Below, in pieces: positions 15,346 to 19,498 of a DNA stretch of 19,498 bases (its first letter is position 1; every line of letters begins with the position of its first letter). Origin of the DNA: Discostella pseudostelligera (Eukaryota; Bacillariophyta; Thalassiosirophyceae; Thalassiosirales; Thalassiosiraceae); contig JALLBK010000287.1 in the NCBI GenBank assembly GCA_036940085.1, positions 1 to 19,498 of the forward strand, read 5' to 3'. The notes under the pieces were generated by a model. That model did not search any database. It saw only the letters and a program-made list of their open reading frames with translations, and was not told where the DNA came from. A program made the translations under genes and the position numbers.

Positions 15346-16377
15346 TCAAAAGTCCAGGCTTGAACCACCACTCCGATCTTTTGCACGTAACTTCAAATTC
15401 GTCTTCGGAGCAGGCACTGCCCGAAACGAATCAACAATCTCCATCGCCCGTGCCTCGGCACCACCCTTCTTCCACCGATTCGCATTCGAACTCGCCACTA
15501 ACATCACGGCATTGTCAGTTCCCTTGGGTATAGATGCCACTAATACAGCATTTCGTGGAATTTCAGCATTTGTACTCTGAGATAAATTCGAGAATGTCAA
15601 TTCCAACATACGTCGTTCACCGCCATCGAGCAATTTGCTCTTCTTTACTTTGACATCTGTGGGTGGACCATAGAAGGAGAACCGTCCAGTAGGATCAAAC
15701 AATCGACTTAAAAAGAAAGAGGATGGTAATTCTTCCAACGATTTTCCTCCAGTAGATTCTGTCACTGCCAAAAATACTCCATCGCCCGTCTTGCCATCAC
15801 GACATTCAACATCAAATACCGCCCCAGTCTCTAATTTGTACGGTGCAGTAAATGACACCAAGACCGAAGTCGGCCGGGCCTTGGTGCCAACTAATATCTC
15901 TGCAGCGACATCTCCACTTTGTCCTTGCAATACATCCGTTCCATCGCGAAAGACCACACCAGTTTGTGGACGAGATTTGCCCGCCTGGGAACTAACGCCC
16001 ATGTTCCCACCGGTGTCGACGCCGGTGCGTAGGAATTCATTGATTTCGAGAGAGTCTTGGATGGCAGCGGCAGCGTTGGCGGAGGATGGAAGCGCAACGA
16101 GTGCTGCTGCTGCTGCTGCTGTGATGGCAATAGGAAAGGAAGTTGTTTCGAGGAGCTGTCGGCGAGAGATTTGCAGTGTCGTCGTCGTACTCATCATGGA
16201 GGAAGGTGCGGTGCACGAGGTGCCATGTTGATGTTGATGTTGGTGTTGACCATGACAGTTGTTACTACGAGAGAACGGCGGCGATGGCTGAAACGCCGAC
16301 GCGATCCCAGAGAGGCAATATAGGGCGGTTGATATGACGACTAGTTCTAACCTCATCGTTATCATCATCTTCTTCAT
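15346..16377 (-). CDS. PsbP-domain protein of the thylakoid lumen
   Basis: Single exon, 343 residues. Three-part targeting is visible. Residues 1-28 are an ER signal peptide ending ASA|FQPSP, the classical plastid motif of diatoms. A transit region with a His-Gln run follows (about 45-51). The thylakoid signal has twin arginines SRRQLL (about 71-76), a hydrophobic Ala-rich stretch and a lumen-type cleavage site SANA at about 99-102. The mature part, about 240 residues, has the PsbP fold pattern. It shows VLVSFTAPYKLETG, a Gly/Asp loop, SSFFLSRLFDPTGR, FYGPPTDVKVKKSKLLDGGE and a final helix WKKGGAEARAMEIVDSFRAV. PsbP and PsbP-like proteins support oxygen evolution or photosystem assembly. This is more likely a PsbP-like/PPD member than the canonical extrinsic subunit, which diatoms replace with other proteins. 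It has its own upstream region with TGACGTCA/TGACGC elements. Confidence 0.88.
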   Translation of the reverse strand: MKKMMITMRLELVVISTALYCLSGIASAFQPSPPFSRSNNCHGQHQHQHQHGTSCTAPSSMMSTTTTLQISRRQLLETTSFPIAITAAAAAALVALPSSANAAAAIQDSLEINEFLRTGVDTGGNMGVSSQAGKSRPQTGVVFRDGTDVLQGQSGDVAAEILVGTKARPTSVLVSFTAPYKLETGAVFDVECRDGKTGDGVFLAVTESTGGKSLEELPSSFFLSRLFDPTGRFSFYGPPTDVKVKKSKLLDGGERRMLELTFSNLSQSTNAEIPRNAVLVASIPKGTDNAVMLVASSNANRWKKGGAEARAMEIVDSFRAVPAPKTNLKLRAKDRSGGSSLDF

Positions 16378-16470
16378 CTCCTTAGCTTGAGGTATCTGTG
16401 ATCTGTGATGTGTGATGTCGGCAGAGCTTCATGGTCATGACCAGGCTATCTCGGCTCGCCTGCTGACTGC

Positions 16471-16534
16471 TGACGCAGTGGATGTGTCTCCATCCCGCCA
16501 AAACACTCTCTTGGCTGTCGTCTGTCTGACGTCA
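16471..16534. promoter_or_regulatory. CRE-like elements (TGACGC and palindromic TGACGTCA)
   Basis: TGACGC is at 16471-16476 and the full bZIP palindrome TGACGTCA at 16527-16534. They lie about 95 and 150 bases before the ATG of the PsbP-like gene. In the diatom Phaeodactylum, TGACGT, ACGTCA and TGACGC are described as CO2/cAMP-responsive elements bound by bZIP factors. The same motifs and spacing scale here suggest, but do not show, CO2 or light control. Confidence 0.45.
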
Positions 16535-16586
16535 GGGTTGAAGCATAACTTCCGTCTGTCAGGCGTCCGTCTGGGCTTTCAAATCT

Positions 16587-16602
16587 TCCGTCCGTCCGTC
16601 CG
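16587..16602. repeat. TCCG microsatellite
   Basis: Four consecutive TCCG units, with related CCGTC sequence on both sides (CGTCCGTCTG before, CGGCCGTCC after). It lies about 210 bases upstream of the PsbP-like ATG. Confidence 0.75.
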
Positions 16603-17378
16603 TCGGCCGTCCACTTTGTGGTATGCCACGTGGCAGGGCAATGGATCGGATGGGCGAAGGATGAATCGAATACAGGATGGTGAATGAAGGTTACGAGTTA
16701 CGGAGCGAACAACATGGTAAATGGGGAAGGCATTATTGCCATAGATTGCCATTCACATGCTTCCAATTGCATATATGGCTCGGTCGTCTAAGTGGCTCCC
16801 TTATGGTTATGCAAAAAGATTATGGCGTAATGCATCGGTAGTGCAGTAACTTTCGCGAATCCATTTCTACCAATTTCATATCCAAGCAAAACTCTCCACC
16901 ATATTTGCCACTGGTACGAGGGACCCTCTCTCTTCCTTTAAGTTAAACTTTAAGTAAGTAACCCTCTCACACCTCTGGATCTGCGTAATTCATTACATTC
17001 GACGTCAAAGGTTGCTGCCTTGTCCGTCTCTGGTACTCTACTAAGTTGGACATGATAGATGATAGACTGTTAACCAGCCATGCATCTACACATGATTTGC
17101 GCATTTAATGACCACACAGAAGCGCCCAAAGTTCGTCAGTAGTCAACCAGACAAATTGCGTAACACTACTCGTCTACATCAACCTAATAATCATTGGTGC
17201 TGTAGATTTTCCGACTCGGCAACGTATCAATAATCTCCGGGTGCACTATGCGACCTGCTTTACCATGAGAGGAGAAAATGCATTCGACTTTAGTTGTGTG
17301 CTGCAAAGTTCTCGTCCTCTGGTACTTGCAACTTGTCGACCATAATGTCTCTATGGAGGAAACGAGTAAGGAGACGAC

Positions 17379-19321
17379 TTACACTGACTTCCGCAGAGCT
17401 TCCTCAACAAGTACTTCAATCTCACTCAACACTGGACCAAGCACACTATCATCCCGCAACGATTGGATCAATTCTTCCCTATCATCATGTTTTCCAAGCG
17501 TGACATGCTGTCCCTTCTTCGAACGGTTGTTATTGGATCCAAAGTCTTCTGCCCCCTTTACTCTTAATTCTCTCGGAACTCCATGGTCGCCGAACACAAA
17601 ATCAAGAAATTGTATTGTGATATTCTTTATGTCTGTGTAATCATCCATCGACAAAGTAAGCATATGAAATTTCTCCTTCTTTGTAATCTTACTAGGTGTC
17701 AACGCTGTCGATGACAACGACAGTAACATCCGCAGATTCTCAAATTGTAGTATATTTTGTCCCATCCTCAAAATATCTCCGCCAGCTAAATGGCCATTGG
17801 CGGCAGACGAGGATATCACCATTTGTGCCGTGGCAAGTCGAAGGCCATCGAAACGATTCAGCTTTAAGAGATGTTCGTAAAATGTTGCACTTGTCAAATT
17901 GACCTCGTCTGACATTGTTGATGATGATGTTGATGTAGAATTTGATTGGTACAATGAGTGACACATCGCGACGATGGCATCAAGTTGCTCCGAGGTTATT
18001 TTTGTCTTGGACGATAGTAACGGCAGTACGAACGATGCCAAAGACTTCTTCCCGCTGGAATCATAGCTGACCTCGCAAGGGTTGTCGATGTGGACCCATC
18101 TCTCGGGCTGGATGGCCGGGATGCAGGCGATGGTCAGAGGATGATGGAGCACAGTAAGAGAACATATCCAACAGAAATAGAATCCTTCACATGCATACAA
18201 CAACTTACTGTTGGTTCTTGCGAGTGATACAGGTAGTTGGATAGCGCCATTTGGAATGGGTTGCGTACTAAATGTACTATTTTCACCCCCATTCTACCGC
18301 TTGCATCGTCATCGGGTCCGGTATCACCATCGCCGCCCTTTCCTAATCTGTTGTGCTGAGTTGACGACAAGCTTCCACCACCTCGTCTGCTGCTCAAATG
18401 GTGTTGCAACAATTCGTTCCAACTAACATCACCATACCTTCCTATCCCAAACAAGAGCCTGTACAACTCCTCATCATTACAGAATAAATCTGGAGCTTCT
18501 TGAAGATGTATCGCTCCAACATCCAGCGTAAAAAATGGTGGACAACCAGTAATTGCACTATGTCTCCGTGCCGGTACAAAATTCCTAATCCAGTTCCCCC
18601 GTTGACCAAAAGCAATTTGTATCCCCGTATTATTATCGATATGATCCATTGTCCTGAGTTTTTGGATGTACCTTGACTCGATTGCAGTCTTTGCATTTTG
18701 TAATGGCGATACCAACCCATGCGATTGATACTCCAAGTCAACAACAAGATTCATTAAAAGTCGGGATAGGACATATCCCGTCTTGTGGTAGTGTGTTAAG
18801 AGAATTGCATAGTTGTGAGATTCATCATCGTGTTCGTTTTCGTTGTCGTCGTCGTCGGTAATTATGAACTCTTCGGTGACATTGTTGTTGAGGTCGTCGA
18901 CGAGATGATTGTCAGAATTGTCCCGTACTTCTACTTGTTTGCTTGCATTTTCCAAACTTTGTATATGATGCATATGGACATCATGTGATTTATCATTCTT
19001 GTTGTGAATGACTTTATTGGTGGTATCAACAGAATTGACGATAACCTCGGTAGGATGTTCGTCAGTGACGATTCTCAGTTGCTGCTGGCTTTGGTAGTCA
19101 TAAAGATGAGTTGTGGTAATATGTTTTGCAATCGCATTGGAGTATGGGATGGTTATCCCCAATGAAGCTATCACACACACCAATCCTAAATAATAATAAC
19201 GACGACGAGAATAATCAGTTGCGGATGAAGTGGTGCAACATTGCTGGTGTCGTCGACGATGTGGCTCGAATTTAGTGGTTCCGTTTCGTTGTTTCACCAC
19301 GTCGAGCTGTCCTATTGACAT
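17379..19321 (-). CDS. Type II membrane sulfotransferase-like protein
   Basis: CDS is complement(join(17379..18107, 18209..19321)), 613 residues. Sulfotransferases move sulfate from PAPS to sugars or proteins, usually in the Golgi lumen. A basic N-terminus precedes one membrane segment (about 42-62, YYYLGLVCVIASLGITIPY), which fits a type II signal anchor. An Asn/Asp-rich stem follows (about 90-170). The 5'-phosphosulfate loop is ILLTHYHKTGYVLSRLLMN (about 173-191), with Lys180 as the likely key residue. The 3'-phosphate site is VKIVHLVRNPFQMALSNYLYH (Arg353, Ser361). A Gly/Asp-rich insert lies between (about 312-343). Splicing joins SQEPT to PERWVHIDNPC. The second exon adds AIVAMCHSLYQSNS, RFDGLRLATAQMVISS and a Glu-rich end (LSEIEVLVEEALRKSV). 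Acceptor sugar or protein is unknown. A GTAAGT overlaps the stop codon, so an extra 3' exon cannot be ruled out. Confidence 0.82.
18108..18208 (-). other. Intron in sulfotransferase-like gene (101 bp)
   Basis: On the minus strand the donor GTAAGT follows CCAACA at 18209, and the acceptor GGCCATCCAG ends at 18108. Both exons are in phase 0. Reading through would stop a few codons into the intron-side sequence. The join brings the PAPS-binding half together with the C-terminal half. Confidence 0.82.
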
Positions 19322-19498
19322 TTTGATACAGAATGAAACTTTAATCTCTGATTTCTCGGATGGACTGCGTGAAGGGAAAGAATAATATGGTGATAGTGAA
19401 GCCGGCCAACCGCGAGATAGAGAGAGTTATTCCTACTACCATACGGCAATGGGTGGCCAATGGCAGCCAATGGCTATGGCCATGCATGGTCCATATCA
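19322..19498. promoter_or_regulatory. Upstream region of sulfotransferase-like gene with paired CCAAT boxes
   Basis: GCCAATGGC occurs twice in direct repeat at 19456-19464 and 19466-19474, about 135-153 bases before the ATG. CCAAT is the core bound by NF-Y. A CATGCATG palindrome lies at 19481-19488. The window ends here, so the rest of the promoter is not visible. Confidence 0.4.

Larger units (their letters stand above)
16378..17378. other. Upstream region of PsbP-like gene and 3' flank of sulfotransferase-like gene
   Basis: This 1 kb region lies between the PsbP-like ATG (-) and the stop of the sulfotransferase-like gene (-). The left part holds CRE-like elements (16471-16534), one E2F-like TCCCGCCAAAA at 16493-16503 and a TCCG repeat. 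A short partial inverted sequence CTTTAAGTTAAACTTTAAG lies near 16937-16955. No gene was recognised in the right part. Confidence 0.55.

Noticed and set aside
16778..16880. tRNA-like segment with weak A-box and B-box resemblance
   Set aside because: The acceptor and T stems do not pair and the B-box match is poor.
17290..17386. Extra 3' exon of the sulfotransferase-like gene after GTAAGT overlapping its stop
   Set aside because: The nearest good acceptor would need an intron of about 33 bases, and a farther one gives a short tail without pattern. The stop at 17379 is kept.
1..19498. CRISPR arrays, insertion sequences, retroelements or viral genes
   Set aside because: No spaced direct repeats, transposase, reverse transcriptase, integrase, capsid or long terminal repeat pattern was seen on either strand.

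Overview
The window looks like nuclear DNA from a photosynthetic stramenopile, most likely a diatom. Two proteins begin with a signal peptide whose cleavage point matches the SAF motif used for import into four-membrane plastids (ASAF|QP in the PsbP-like protein, CSAF in the DTW protein). One is a thylakoid-lumen PsbP-like protein. Genes are packed on both strands, introns are few and short (78-144 bp, GT-AG), and many proteins carry long Ser, Asp, Asn, Gln or Gly runs coded by trinucleotide repeats. No CRISPR array, rRNA, tRNA, transposase or viral gene was recognised.

Layout, left to right: (1) an acidic conserved-looking protein of unknown function, 164-1636 (+). (2) A 1.35 kb gap holding a protein-like minus-strand stretch interrupted by one TGA (1768-2091), GGTGAT-type repeats and a cluster of E2F-like sites. 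(3) A small stand-alone PDZ protein, 2992-3495 (+). (4) An actin-related protein of the Arp4/BAF53 type swollen by low-complexity inserts, 4033-6525 (-). (5) A divergent promoter region with a 40-bp tandem repeat. (6) A two-exon gene for a DTW-domain (tRNA aminocarboxypropyltransferase family) plus GNAT acetyltransferase fusion, 7228-9102 (+). (7) A second copy of the PDZ protein in opposite orientation, 9466-9978 (-), about 80% identical to the first by eye. (8) A four-exon secreted metzincin protease with a Pro/Thr-rich basic tail, 11073-13232 (+). (9) An acidic protein of unknown function, 14024-14896 (+). (10) A PsbP-domain protein, 15346-16377 (-). (11) A two-exon type II membrane sulfotransferase-like protein, 17379-19321 (-).

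The genes do not form a pathway and the layout is ordinary eukaryotic. The parts most worth a second look are: the inverted PDZ pair, whose upstream regions both carry E2F-like site clusters about 420-530 bp before the ATG; the probably plastid-directed DTW-GNAT fusion; the interrupted minus-strand reading frame at 1768-2091; the protease whose Met-turn methionine is a leucine; and the TGACGTCA/TGACGC elements upstream of the PsbP-like gene. Exon joins were worked out by hand from splice signals and reading frame, without transcript data.
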